The position numbers and the translations under genes were made by a program. Source: Rubrivivax sp. (GTDB lineage Bacteria > Pseudomonadota > Gammaproteobacteria > Burkholderiales > Burkholderiaceae_C). Taken from it: DNA of 64,000 nucleotides. Below, one piece after another: positions 37,153-46,817 of this stretch (the stretch's first letter is position 1; each line of letters starts with the position of its first letter). The stretch lies in NCBI GenBank assembly GCA_030653505.1, contig JAURZK010000109.1, forward strand, positions 1 through 64,000. Direction: 5' to 3'. The notes under the pieces are model-generated. The model was not told where the DNA came from and made no database searches. It was given only the letters and a program-made list of their open reading frames with translations.

Positions 37153-37935
37153 ATGTCGAACACCGAGACCGCTGCCCCCACCGCACTGATCGCCGACGAC
37201 GAGGACCTGCCGCGCGCCGAACTGCGCCGCATGCTGAGCCTGGCCTGGCCCGAGCTGCGCGTGGTGGCCGAGTGTGAACACGGCCCGGCCGCGGTCGAGG
37301 CCATCGAGGCGCATGCGCCGCTGGTCGCCTTCCTCGACATCCGCATGCCCGGCTGCAGCGGCCTGGACGTGGCACGCGCCGCCAGCGGGCGCTGCCACAC
37401 CGTCTTCACCACGGCCTACGACAGCCATGCCGTGGCCGCCTTCGAGGCCGGCGCGGGGGACTACCTGCTCAAGCCCATCGCCGCCGACCGCCTGGCGCAG
37501 GCCTGCGCGCGCCTGCGTGAACGCCTGCAGGGCCGCAGCGAGGCGCCCGACCTCGAGGCCCTCGTGCAGCGCCTCGCCGGCCGACTCCACCAGGGCCGCG
37601 AGACTGCACCGCGGCTGCGCTGGCTGAGCGCCAGCGTCGGCGACACCATCAAGATGTTCGCCATCGACGAGGTGCTGTTCTTCCAAAGCGACGAGAAGTA
37701 CACCCGTGTCGTCACCGCCGGCGACGAAGCGCACGTGCGCAAGCCGCTGCGCGAGATCGCCGACGGCCTGGACCCCGAGCACTTCTGGCAGGTGCACCGC
37801 GGCGCCATCGTGCGTGCCAGCGCCATCGCGCGGGCGCAGCGTGACGAACTCGGCCGCATCACGCTGCACCTGCGCCAGCACCGCGAAACGCTGCCGGTGA
37901 GCCAGGCCTGGGCCTGGCGCTTCAAGCCGATGTGA
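37153..37935 (+). CDS. LytTR-family response regulator
   Basis: REC domain ALIADDEDLPRAELRRML...FLDIRMPGCSGLDVA; C-terminal LytTR IKMFAIDEVLFFQSDEKYTRVVT...VHRGAIVRASAIA. Confidence 0.92.
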   Translation: MSNTETAAPTALIADDEDLPRAELRRMLSLAWPELRVVAECEHGPAAVEAIEAHAPLVAFLDIRMPGCSGLDVARAASGRCHTVFTTAYDSHAVAAFEAGAGDYLLKPIAADRLAQACARLRERLQGRSEAPDLEALVQRLAGRLHQGRETAPRLRWLSASVGDTIKMFAIDEVLFFQSDEKYTRVVTAGDEAHVRKPLREIADGLDPEHFWQVHRGAIVRASAIARAQRDELGRITLHLRQHRETLPVSQAWAWRFKPM

Positions 37936-37987
37936 GAGATTGACACCCGGCAGGCCCGCGGCACGCGCCGCGTGGCAGACTGCCCCG

Positions 37988-39895
37988 ATGTTGGCCCCTG
38001 CAGCGCTGCTGCCACTCCCTGCGAGCCGCTGGCGCGCCCTGCGCGGCCCGCTGGCGGCCGGGTGTGCACTGCTGGCGCTGGCCGCCAGCGCCGCGTGGTT
38101 CGCCTACTGGGTGTCGCTGAACAGCGCCATGCGCGACCTGCAGGACGCTGCCGTGCGCCGGCTGGACAGCGTGGCCGCGACGCTGGACAGCGCACTGGCC
38201 CGCTTCGACTACCTGCCCGCGCTGCTGGAGACCACGCCGGCCGTGATGGACCTGCTGGCCCGCCCCGGTGACCCCGCCCTGCGCGACCAGGCCAACCGCA
38301 CGCTGGTGCGCATCAACGCCATCGCCGGCGCCGACATGCTCTTCGTGCTCGACGCCGGCGGCGACGCCCAGGCCGCAGCCGACTGGGACCAGCCCGCGAT
38401 CACCACGCTGGGCCACAACTACAGCTACCGCCCCTACATGAAGGACGCGCTGGCGTCCGGGCGCGGGCGCTTCTTCGGCGTCGGTGCCACCAGCCGCATC
38501 CCGGGCTACTTCCTGTCCTATGCGCTGAAGGGCAACGAGCGCACGCTGGGCGTGGCCACGGTGAAGGTCAATCTCGACGCCGCCGAGCGCGTGTGGGCCA
38601 CGCTGCCCGGCGACATGCTGGTCAGCGACGAGCGTGGCGTGGTCATCCTCAGCTCGCGGCCGGCATGGCGCTTCCAGGCCCTGCGGCCGCTGACGGCCGA
38701 AGAGCGTGCCGTGGTGGCCGAGGAGAAGCCCTACACCGCCGACCCGGCCGTGCTGCCCTGGGCCGGCGACGGCCCGCTGCAGACCGGCCAGCACATCGTC
38801 GTCGACGGCGCCGTGCACCTGGTCACCGCGCGCGCGCTGCCGACGCAGCGCTGGCACATGCAGGCCCTGGCCCCGATGGCGCCGGCCTACGGCCGCGCCC
38901 GCAACCAGGCCTTGATGGCGGCGCTGGCCGCGGCCGTGGCCGGGCTGCTGTTGATGGCCGCCTGGCAGAGCCGGCGCAACGGCATGCAGAAGCTGGCTAC
39001 GCAGGCGGCGCTGCAGGCCGCGCACGACACGCTGGAAACCCGTGTCGCCGAACGCACGCGCCAGCTGTCGGACGCCAACACCTCGCTGGCCGCGGAGATC
39101 GAGACGCGCAAGGCGGTCGAGCAGAGCCTGCACGCCACGCAGGCCGAACTCGTGCACGCCGCGAAGATGGCGGTGCTGGGGCAGCTCTCGGCGGGCCTGG
39201 CGCACGAACTGAACCAGCCGCTGGCCGCGCTGCGCACGCTGTCTGACAACGCCGTGGTGCTGATGGACAAAGAGCGCCTGCCCGAGACCCGCGGCAACCT
39301 CGAGCGCATCTCGCAGCTCGTCGGCCGCCTGGGCGAGCTGACGCGCCGGCTCAAGACCTTCGCCCACAAGCCCGGCGAAAAACTGGTGCCCACACCGCTG
39401 GCCGCGGCCGTGGCCAACGCACAGGGCCTGCTGGCCGACCGGCTGAAGCGGCTGGACGTGGCCTTCGAGGTGCAGGTCCGGCCCGAGGGCCTGTGTGCGC
39501 TGGCCGACCCTGGCCTGGTCGAACAGGTCCTGGTGAACCTGATGGTCAACGCGCTGGATGCCATGGCCGCGATGGACGCCACCCCCTCGACGCGCCGCTT
39601 GCGCGTGGTGGCCGACCTGCACCCCAACGCGCAGGGCGACCGGGTGCACCTGCAGGTGCAGGACAATGGCCCAGGCATCGCGCCCGAGATGCGAGCCCGC
39701 CTCTTCGAGCCCTTCGCCACCAGCAAGCCCGCGGGCGCCGGGCTGGGCCTGGGGCTGATGATCTCGCAGCGCATCGTGCGCAGCTTCGGCGGCGAGCTCG
39801 ACTTGCGCGAGGCCACCGAGCCCGGCTGGGGCGGCGCCTGTTTTCAGATCGACCTGCCCGCCTGCACGGCCGCCCCCTTCCCCACCACCACCTGA
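37988..39895 (+). CDS. dctB: DctB-type C4-dicarboxylate sensor histidine kinase
   Basis: Periplasmic NYSYRPYMKDALASGRGRFFGVGATSRIPGYFLSYAL; GQLSAGLAHELNQPLAALRTLSDNAVVLMDKERL; HATPase. Confidence 0.87.
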   Translation: MLAPAALLPLPASRWRALRGPLAAGCALLALAASAAWFAYWVSLNSAMRDLQDAAVRRLDSVAATLDSALARFDYLPALLETTPAVMDLLARPGDPALRDQANRTLVRINAIAGADMLFVLDAGGDAQAAADWDQPAITTLGHNYSYRPYMKDALASGRGRFFGVGATSRIPGYFLSYALKGNERTLGVATVKVNLDAAERVWATLPGDMLVSDERGVVILSSRPAWRFQALRPLTAEERAVVAEEKPYTADPAVLPWAGDGPLQTGQHIVVDGAVHLVTARALPTQRWHMQALAPMAPAYGRARNQALMAALAAAVAGLLLMAAWQSRRNGMQKLATQAALQAAHDTLETRVAERTRQLSDANTSLAAEIETRKAVEQSLHATQAELVHAAKMAVLGQLSAGLAHELNQPLAALRTLSDNAVVLMDKERLPETRGNLERISQLVGRLGELTRRLKTFAHKPGEKLVPTPLAAAVANAQGLLADRLKRLDVAFEVQVRPEGLCALADPGLVEQVLVNLMVNALDAMAAMDATPSTRRLRVVADLHPNAQGDRVHLQVQDNGPGIAPEMRARLFEPFATSKPAGAGLGLGLMISQRIVRSFGGELDLREATEPGWGGACFQIDLPACTAAPFPTTT

Positions 39896-41271
39896 TGAGC
39901 AGCCTCAGCACCCCCGAGATCGCCGTCGTGCTCGTCGAAGACGACGAAGACGTGCGCCACGGCACCGCCCAGGCGCTGGAACTGGCGGGGCTGCACGTGC
40001 ACTGCTACGGCAGCGTCGAGGCCGCCCGTCGCAGCGTGGGCCCGAGCGCACCCGTCGTGCTGTTGTGCGACGTCAACCTGCCCGGCATGCACGCCACCGA
40101 CTGGCTGCCCGAGGTGCGCGCGGTGGACGCCGACCTGCCGATGATCCTCGTCACCGGCCACGGCGACATCGCGATGGCCGTGAAGGCACTGCAGCAGGGC
40201 GCCTACGACTTCATCGAGAAACCGGCTTCGTCCGACCGCATCGTCGCCGTGGTGCAGCGCGCGGTGGAAAAGCGCCGCCTGGTGCTGGCGCTGCGCGCCG
40301 CCGACGGCCGCGCCGCGGCGCAGCGGGGCATCGAGGCGGTGATGATCGGCCGCTCGGCGGCCATGCAGGCGCTGCGCCGCACCGTGCTCGACCTGGCCGG
40401 CACCACCGCCGACGTGCTGGTCTACGGCGAGACCGGCAGCGGCAAGGACCTGGTGGCGCGCTGCCTGCACGACTACAGCCCGCGCCGCGCCGGGCCCTTC
40501 GTGCCCATCAACTGCGGCGGCCTGCCCGAGACGCTGGTGGAAAGTGAACTCTTCGGCCACGAGGCCGGCGCCTTCACAGGGGCGCAGAAGGCGCGCGCCG
40601 GCAAGCTCGAGTCCGCCGACCGGGGCACGCTCTTCCTGGACGAGATCGAGAGCATGCCGCTCGCCGTGCAGGTCAAGCTGCTGCGTGTGCTGCAGGAACG
40701 CACGGTGGAACGCCTGGGCTCCAACCGCGCGCTGCCCGTGGACTGCCGCGTGGTGGCGGCCAGCAAGACCGACCTGCTGGTGGCCAGCGAGGATGGCCGC
40801 TTCCGCGCCGACCTGTACTACCGCATCGGCGTGGCCTTCATCCACCTGCCGCCGTTGCGCGAGCGGCGCGAGGACATCGGCATGCTCTTCGAGCACTTCG
40901 CGCTGCTCGCCGCCAGCCGCTACGGCCGCGACCTGCCGGTGCTGCAGCCGGCCCAGCTGGCCGAACTGCTGGCCTACGACTGGCCCGGCAACCTGCGCGA
41001 GCTGGGCAACGTGGCCACGCGTTTCGTGCTTGGGCTGGTCACCGGCCGGCTCACCCCTGGCAGCGGTGGCGCGGCGGCGCCGACCGCCGCGACGCAGTCA
41101 CTGAACGAACAGCTCGACCAGTTCGAACGTGCGCTGATCGCCGACACCCTGCGCCGCCTCGGGGGCGACGTGACCGCCAGTGCGAAGGCGCTGCAACTGC
41201 CCAAGCAGACGCTCTACGACAAGATGAAGCGGCTGCAGGTCCAGGGCGCCGACTACCGCAACGCCGGCTGA
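39895..41271 (+). CDS. dctD: DctD-type sigma-54-dependent response regulator
   Basis: REC domain; AAA+ VYGETGSGKDLVARCLHDYSPR...ESELFGHEAGAFTGAQKAR (GAFTGA loop); C-terminal HTH. Confidence 0.92.
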   Translation: MSSLSTPEIAVVLVEDDEDVRHGTAQALELAGLHVHCYGSVEAARRSVGPSAPVVLLCDVNLPGMHATDWLPEVRAVDADLPMILVTGHGDIAMAVKALQQGAYDFIEKPASSDRIVAVVQRAVEKRRLVLALRAADGRAAAQRGIEAVMIGRSAAMQALRRTVLDLAGTTADVLVYGETGSGKDLVARCLHDYSPRRAGPFVPINCGGLPETLVESELFGHEAGAFTGAQKARAGKLESADRGTLFLDEIESMPLAVQVKLLRVLQERTVERLGSNRALPVDCRVVAASKTDLLVASEDGRFRADLYYRIGVAFIHLPPLRERREDIGMLFEHFALLAASRYGRDLPVLQPAQLAELLAYDWPGNLRELGNVATRFVLGLVTGRLTPGSGGAAAPTAATQSLNEQLDQFERALIADTLRRLGGDVTASAKALQLPKQTLYDKMKRLQVQGADYRNAG

Positions 41272-41298
41272 GCGGCCGCGCGCGGCCTGCCATACACC

Positions 41299-43311
41299 TC
41301 AGCCGGGCACGGGGCTGGCCTGCGCCGACGCAGGGTGGGGGACACGCGCCGCGCCGCCGTCACCGGCCCGCACCAGGTCGGCGAGCGTGGCGCTGTAGAT
41401 CACCGTCTGCGGGTCGTCCGGGTCGGCCTTGACGGCAAAGCCGAAGCGGTCGAAGAGCGCACGCATGCGCGGGTTCTCGTTGCGGTAGGTGGTGGCGTGG
41501 TAGGTCTTCGCGCCCATCGCGCCCCAGTCGATCAGCATCTGCATCAGGTGCCTGCCGATGCCCTGGCCGCGCAGGTCGCTGCGGCGCGAGAACGAAACCT
41601 CGTAGGTGCCAGCGTCGTCCATGCGGAAGGCGTGGGCCACGCCGATGATCTCGTCGTCGAGCTCGACGATGAAGGCCGCGTGCTGCCGGTAGTCCAGCGT
41701 GTCGTGGTACAGGCGCGAGAGCCTTGCCGGCGACGTGAGGTAGTCCACCGTGACGGTGCCCATGTAGCGTGTGCGCCGGTCGTCACCGCTCAGGCGGGTG
41801 ATGTAGGCGCCGATGGCTTCGATGTCGTCCTTCGTCGCCGGGCGCAGCAGCGCGTGGCGGCCGTCCTCCAGCGCGATCAGCTGCGCCGGTATCGCGTCCA
41901 CGCCCTGCATCGACGGCAGCGCGCGCGCCTCCTTGGCCAGCAGGCTGCGCCAGTCCGGGTGCGCCACGCCCAGCATCGCGTCGACGCGCTGCGGGTCGTT
42001 GAGGTGGCGCAGGTCGGCCACGCCCTGTTCGGTGACCACCACCACCGGCAGGTCGGCGCCTATCGTGTGGTGCGCGCCCTCGGGGTGCAGCGCCACGATC
42101 TTGCTCTGCTGCGCGCCGTCGCGGCGGTCGACCACGCTGGGCAGCGCGATGATGGCGATGCCGGCCCGCGCCCACGACGCGCCGAGCGCGAAGTCGAACT
42201 GGCCCCCGACGTCGGAGTAATAGTGGTTGGCGATCATCGAGGCACAGACCTCGCCGCTCAGGCTGACCGCCAGCGCGCTGTTGATGCTGGCCATGGCCGG
42301 GTTGTGCTTGATGACCGCCGGGTCGTTGACGATTTCCTGCGGCAGCACCGCGAACGCGGGGTTGTCGTGCATGGTCTCGTAGAGCGCGCGGCTGCCGAGC
42401 ACGAAGCCGACGACGATGCGCTCGCGCAGCGCCGGGCCGTGCGTGTCGCGCACCAGGCCGGCGCGGTAGAGCGCCAGCACGCCGTCGGAGAACAGCTCCG
42501 ACCACACGCCGCGCACCGACACGCCCAGCGCGACGAGTTCGTTCGCCACCGCATTCGGGATCTTGCCTATGCCCAGCTGGATGGTGTGCGGCAGCGCCGT
42601 GCCGCCGGGCTCCGGCGCGGCCCGGCGCAGCAGCGCGACGATGCCGCGGGCGATGGCGCCGGTCTGCGCTTCCTGCGCGGGCGAGGTGGGCGCCATGTGG
42701 TGCTCGCACAGCGGCTCGTCGATCTCGACGACGAGATCGAAGTCAGACAGGTTCATCGCGCAGCCGCTGTCGATGCGCTGCCCGGTGGCGGGGTCATCGA
42801 GGGTGGCGATGTGCCAGCGCGGCATGCGCGCATTGACCATCGCCACCTTGAACAGCGCCTGCCTGACCGGCGCGAAGTCGATGCCCGCGTTCAACCCCAG
42901 CGTCACGCGGCCCTGGGCGTCGGGCGGCGAGGTGTGCGCGAAGGCCACCTGCGGCCGCCAGGGGCCTTCGAACAGCCTGGGCACCTGAGACAGGTTGCAG
43001 CGGATGTTGCGCGCCAGTCCGGCGTTGACCAGCTCGCGCACGCCCGGGCCGATGAACGGCGTGACGATGCCCACGCCGCCCATCACGGCGCGCCGCCAGC
43101 CCGTGGCCGGGCCCAGCGCCAGCACCTGGAAGACATCGACGCCGGCAAAGCGCTGCGGCTGCTCGAAGATCAGGCGTTCGACGGCGTCGATGCGGCCCGC
43201 GTTGCCGGGCAGGTAGCACACCGGCCGGGCACCCTGCACGGCGTGGCGCGCCAGCCGCCGCGTGACGATGTCCAGCGCGGTGTCGAAGGGGGTCGTGCGA
43301 ATTGCGGTCAT
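41299..43311 (-). CDS. Bifunctional acetyl-CoA hydrolase/transferase family protein with C-terminal GNAT acetyltransferase domain
   Basis: IQLGIGKIPNAVANELVALGVSVRGVWSELFSDGVLALYRAG...FALGASWARAG...; C-term ALLRPATKDDIEAIGAYITRLSGDDRRTRYMG...GQGIGRHLMQMLIDWGA. Confidence 0.9.
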   Translation of the reverse strand: MTAIRTTPFDTALDIVTRRLARHAVQGARPVCYLPGNAGRIDAVERLIFEQPQRFAGVDVFQVLALGPATGWRRAVMGGVGIVTPFIGPGVRELVNAGLARNIRCNLSQVPRLFEGPWRPQVAFAHTSPPDAQGRVTLGLNAGIDFAPVRQALFKVAMVNARMPRWHIATLDDPATGQRIDSGCAMNLSDFDLVVEIDEPLCEHHMAPTSPAQEAQTGAIARGIVALLRRAAPEPGGTALPHTIQLGIGKIPNAVANELVALGVSVRGVWSELFSDGVLALYRAGLVRDTHGPALRERIVVGFVLGSRALYETMHDNPAFAVLPQEIVNDPAVIKHNPAMASINSALAVSLSGEVCASMIANHYYSDVGGQFDFALGASWARAGIAIIALPSVVDRRDGAQQSKIVALHPEGAHHTIGADLPVVVVTEQGVADLRHLNDPQRVDAMLGVAHPDWRSLLAKEARALPSMQGVDAIPAQLIALEDGRHALLRPATKDDIEAIGAYITRLSGDDRRTRYMGTVTVDYLTSPARLSRLYHDTLDYRQHAAFIVELDDEIIGVAHAFRMDDAGTYEVSFSRRSDLRGQGIGRHLMQMLIDWGAMGAKTYHATTYRNENPRMRALFDRFGFAVKADPDDPQTVIYSATLADLVRAGDGGAARVPHPASAQASPVPG

Positions 43312-43386
43312 GGGTGGCGCGTCCGGTAGGTGGAAGTGTTCCGTGTAAGCCCAGAGTCAGCCTGGAGGTCAATGCTGCACTGCAAC

Positions 43387-43698
43387 ATGATTGCACATTC
43401 CGTACCACTCCAACTGGGGCTCGAGGATCTGCTGGGTGATCTGCATCACGCGCGCCGCACCCGGGACCTGGGTCGCCTGGCCTGGCTGGCCTACTGCGAA
43501 GTCCGTCGCTGGGCGCGCATGGCCGGCGAGCACGCCCTGGCCGAGCACTCGTCGGAGCTCATCACCCACGCGCCGCACACCAGCCGCGAGGCTTTTCTGG
43601 CCGAGGTCGACGAACTGATCTTCGAACTGGAACTGGCACGCCAGCGTGGCCTGGCCACCGCAGCCACCGCGGCCACCGCGGACAGCACGCAGCACTGA
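43387..43698 (+). CDS. Hypothetical protein
   Basis: ORF open 43330-43698; likely start MIAHSVPLQLGLEDLLGDLHHARRTRDLGRLAWLAYCEVRRWARMAGEHALAEHSSELI. Confidence 0.55.
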   Translation: MIAHSVPLQLGLEDLLGDLHHARRTRDLGRLAWLAYCEVRRWARMAGEHALAEHSSELITHAPHTSREAFLAEVDELIFELELARQRGLATAATAATADSTQH

Positions 43699-43855
43699 CA
43701 CGCTGAAGCGCCGTCACCCACGGCGCACGGAATTCCGGACGACCGGCGCCGCCACCGCCCGGCCGGCCGTGCAGCGGCCGCCACCGCAAACCGGCCTCGG
43801 CTTGCAAGTCACTGTCACCAAAGGACTTTTTTATTTCGCCGTGGCGGGGCGCCGG

Positions 43856-43870
43856 TGGCACGAAGGCTGC
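43856..43870 (+). promoter_or_regulatory. Candidate sigma-54 (-24/-12) promoter of frdCAB-dcu
   Basis: TGGCAC-gaagg-CTGC; GG and GC doublets at exact -24/-12 spacing; 63 bp from promoter end to frdC ATG. Confidence 0.55.
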
Positions 43871-43932
43871 GATAGGTGAACCAGACAGCAGCGCGGGCAA
43901 GGGGCCTGCGCAGCGCAACGCGAGGTTCACCG

Positions 43933-44778
43933 ATGTCCCCTGTTTCCGCCAACGCCTCCCGGCAGCAGACCCTGGTCGACGGCGTCGGCCTCACCGAACG
44001 CCCGCGCAAGAGCCGCTGGCCGGCGCGCCTGGACCTGGCGCAGAGTGTCAGCGGCGGCATGCTGGCCCTTTTCATGTGGGGCCACATGTTCTTCGTCTCC
44101 AGCATCCTCGTCAGCCCCGACGTGATGTGGATGGTGACCAAGGCCTTCGAGGGCTACTTCGTCTTCGGCACGCCCTACCCGCTGATCGTCTCGGGCGTGG
44201 TGGCCGTGGTGCTGGCCCTCGTCGTGGGCCACGCCCTGCTGGCGATGCGCAAGTTCCCCGGCAACTGGCGACAGCTGCACCTGTTCAGGGCGCACCGCCG
44301 GCTGCTGGGGCATGAGGACACCACGCTGTGGTGGGTGCAGGCCGTCACCGGCTTTGCGCTCTTCTTCCTGGCCAGCGTGCACCTGTACCAGATGCTGATG
44401 CACCCGGGCGCCATCGGCCCCTACGAGTCGGCCGCCCGTGTCTGGCACGGCTGGTGGCCGCTCTACCTGGTGCTGCTGCTGGCGGTGGAACTGCACGGCG
44501 GCATCGGCCTGTACCGGCTGGCCGTGAAATGGGGCTGGATGGACAGCGCCGACCCCGACCGTTCACGCCGCCGCCTGCGCACCGCGAAGTGGGCCTTGAC
44601 CGTCTTCTTTCTCGTACTGGGGCTGTTCACGCTGGGCGCCTACCTGCGCATCGGCCACGCCCAGCAGCACCTGGTCGACCCCGTCTACACACCGGCCTGG
44701 CTGGCCAACCCGCCGACGGCCGCGCCGCCCGCCTGGTGGCCGAGCTGGCTGGAACGGCCTTTCCGCATTCACCCCTGA
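43933..44778 (+). CDS. frdC: Fumarate reductase di-haem cytochrome b subunit (epsilonproteobacterial/Wolinella type)
   Basis: ARLDLAQSVSGGMLALFMWGHMFFVSSILVSPDVMWMVTKAFEGYFVFGTPYPLIVSGVVAVVLALVVGHALLAMRKFPGNWRQ...HLYQMLMHPGAIGPYESA...VELHGGIGLYRLAVKWGW. Confidence 0.93.
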   Translation: MSPVSANASRQQTLVDGVGLTERPRKSRWPARLDLAQSVSGGMLALFMWGHMFFVSSILVSPDVMWMVTKAFEGYFVFGTPYPLIVSGVVAVVLALVVGHALLAMRKFPGNWRQLHLFRAHRRLLGHEDTTLWWVQAVTGFALFFLASVHLYQMLMHPGAIGPYESAARVWHGWWPLYLVLLLAVELHGGIGLYRLAVKWGWMDSADPDRSRRRLRTAKWALTVFFLVLGLFTLGAYLRIGHAQQHLVDPVYTPAWLANPPTAAPPAWWPSWLERPFRIHP

Positions 44779-44796
44779 GCACCGAGGACCCGACGA

Positions 44797-46791
44797 ATGA
44801 ACGTGATCTATACCGACGTGCTGGTGATCGGTGGTGGCCTGGCCGGCCTGCGCCTGGCCATCGCCGCCAAGCGCCGCGGCCACGAGACCATCGTGCTCAG
44901 TCTGGTGCCGCCCAAGCGCAGCCACTCCAAGGCCGCCCAGGGCGGCATGCAGGCCAGCCTGGGCAACGTCATCAAGGGCGAAGGCGACAACGAGGACGTG
45001 CACTTCGAGGACACCGTGCGCGGCAGCGACTGGGGTGCCGACCAGGAGGTCGTGCGCATGTTCGTGAACACGGCGCCCAAGGCCGTGCGTGAACTCGCCG
45101 CCTGGGGTGTGCCCTGGAGCCGGGTGCGCCAGGGCGACCGCACCGTGGTCATCAACGGCCAGCGTGTGACCATCACCGAGAAGGAAAGCGCCCACGGCAC
45201 CGTGGCGCAACGCGACTTCGGCGGCACGAAGAAGTGGCGCACCTGCTATGTGGCCGACGGCACCGGCCACGCCATGCTGCAGGCCGTGGGCGACCACGCC
45301 ATCGGCGACGGCATCGCAGTGCACGAACGCACCGAGGCCATCGCGCTCATCCACGATGGCAGCCGCTGCTACGGCGCCGTGGTGCGCCACCTCGTCACCG
45401 GCGAGCTCATCGCCTACGTCGCCAAGGCTACGGCGATTGCGGCCGGTGGCGCCGGGCGCATCTACCGCGTGACCACCAACGCGACCATCTGCGAAGGCAT
45501 GGGCGCGGCAATAGCGCTGGAGACCGGCGTCGTCGCCCTGGGCAACATGGAGGCGGTGCAGTTCCACCCCACCGGCATCTTCCCGGCGGGCATCCTGGTG
45601 ACCGAAGGCTGCCGTGGCGACGGCGGGCTGCTGCGCGACGTGGCCGGCCACCGCTTCATGCCCGACTACGAGCCCGAGAAGAAGGAGCTGGCCTCGCGCG
45701 ACGTGGTGAGCCGGCGCATGGAAGAGCACATCGCCAAGGGCCTGGGTGCGCAGAGCCGTTTCGGCGAACACCTGTGGCTGGACATCACGCAGCTCGGCGC
45801 GCACCACATCCAGCACAACCTGCGCGAGGTCTACGAGATCTGCCAGCACTTCCTGGGCGTCGACCCGGCGAAGGACTGGATCCCGGTGCGCCCTGCGCAG
45901 CACTACACCATGGGCGGCGTGCGCACCCTGCCCTCGGGCGAGAGCCCCACGCTGAAGGGCCTGTTCTCTGCCGGCGAAGCCGCCTGCTGGGACATGCACG
46001 GCTTCAACCGCCTGGGCGGCAACTCGGTGGCCGAGACCGTGGTGGCCGGCATGATCGTGGGCGAGCGCATCGCCGACTTCTGCGACCGCGAAGAACTGGA
46101 CATCCCGCTGGGCCTGGTGCGCGAGGCCGTCGAGCGCGAACGCGGCGCGCTCGACCAGCTGCTGCACGGCAGCGGCACCGAGCAGGCGACCCCGCTGCGC
46201 GTCGCCATGCAGCAGGTCATGACCGACAAGGTCGGCATCTTCCGCCACGGCGACAAGCTGGCGCAGGCGGTGGACGAACTTCAGCAGCTGCTGCGCCGCA
46301 GCCGCCAGATCGGCGTGCCGTGCAAGGCGCCCGGCGCCAACCCCGAACTGGTGGCCGCCTACCGCACGCAGAAGATGCTGAAGGTGGCGCTGACGGTGGC
46401 CTACGGCGCGCTGGTGCGCACCGAAAGCCGCGGCGCGCACTACCGGCAGGACCACCCGCGCCGTGACGACGCGGGCTGGCTGCGTCGCACGCTGGCGACC
46501 TGGAAGCACCCCGGTGACACGCTGCCCACGCTGGCCTACGAGCCGCTGGACGTGATGAAGATGGAACTGCCCCCGGGCTGGCGCGGCTACGGCGCCAAGG
46601 ACTATCTCGACCACCCCGACACCCCTGCCCGCCAGGCCGAGGTGGCGGCGCTGAAGGCCCGTCTGGCCGGCGCCGACCGCCATGCCGTGCAGGCCGAGCT
46701 GCTGCCCTTTGCGCACCAGCTGCCCGAACGACTGCGCGGCCGCAACGAACGCATCGACGAACCCTTCGCGACGGCACCGGTCGCGGCCTGA
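44797..46791 (+). CDS. frdA: Fumarate reductase flavoprotein subunit
   Basis: [50 protein letters not shown]...[32 protein letters not shown]...[27 protein letters not shown]. Confidence 0.96.
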   Translation: MNVIYTDVLVIGGGLAGLRLAIAAKRRGHETIVLSLVPPKRSHSKAAQGGMQASLGNVIKGEGDNEDVHFEDTVRGSDWGADQEVVRMFVNTAPKAVRELAAWGVPWSRVRQGDRTVVINGQRVTITEKESAHGTVAQRDFGGTKKWRTCYVADGTGHAMLQAVGDHAIGDGIAVHERTEAIALIHDGSRCYGAVVRHLVTGELIAYVAKATAIAAGGAGRIYRVTTNATICEGMGAAIALETGVVALGNMEAVQFHPTGIFPAGILVTEGCRGDGGLLRDVAGHRFMPDYEPEKKELASRDVVSRRMEEHIAKGLGAQSRFGEHLWLDITQLGAHHIQHNLREVYEICQHFLGVDPAKDWIPVRPAQHYTMGGVRTLPSGESPTLKGLFSAGEAACWDMHGFNRLGGNSVAETVVAGMIVGERIADFCDREELDIPLGLVREAVERERGALDQLLHGSGTEQATPLRVAMQQVMTDKVGIFRHGDKLAQAVDELQQLLRRSRQIGVPCKAPGANPELVAAYRTQKMLKVALTVAYGALVRTESRGAHYRQDHPRRDDAGWLRRTLATWKHPGDTLPTLAYEPLDVMKMELPPGWRGYGAKDYLDHPDTPARQAEVAALKARLAGADRHAVQAELLPFAHQLPERLRGRNERIDEPFATAPVAA

Positions 46792-46817
46792 GCACCGACA
46801 TCGAAAGACACCGACAA

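Noticed and set aside
35839-37881. 680-aa minus-strand ORF opposite LytS/LytTR genes
   Set aside because: Antisense artefact; sense-strand genes have full domain signatures.
41335-43329. 664-aa plus-strand ORF opposite the acetyl-CoA hydrolase/GNAT gene
   Set aside because: Shadow ORF; no domain, high Arg/His/Val content.
43699-43932. FNR/ANR box upstream of frdC
   Set aside because: No TTGAT-N4-ATCAA-like sequence found by eye; only TTGCAAG-type partial matches. A PWM scan would be decisive.
44563-46716. 717-aa minus-strand ORF opposite frdA
   Set aside because: Shadow ORF antisense to strongly conserved frdA; no recognisable domain.
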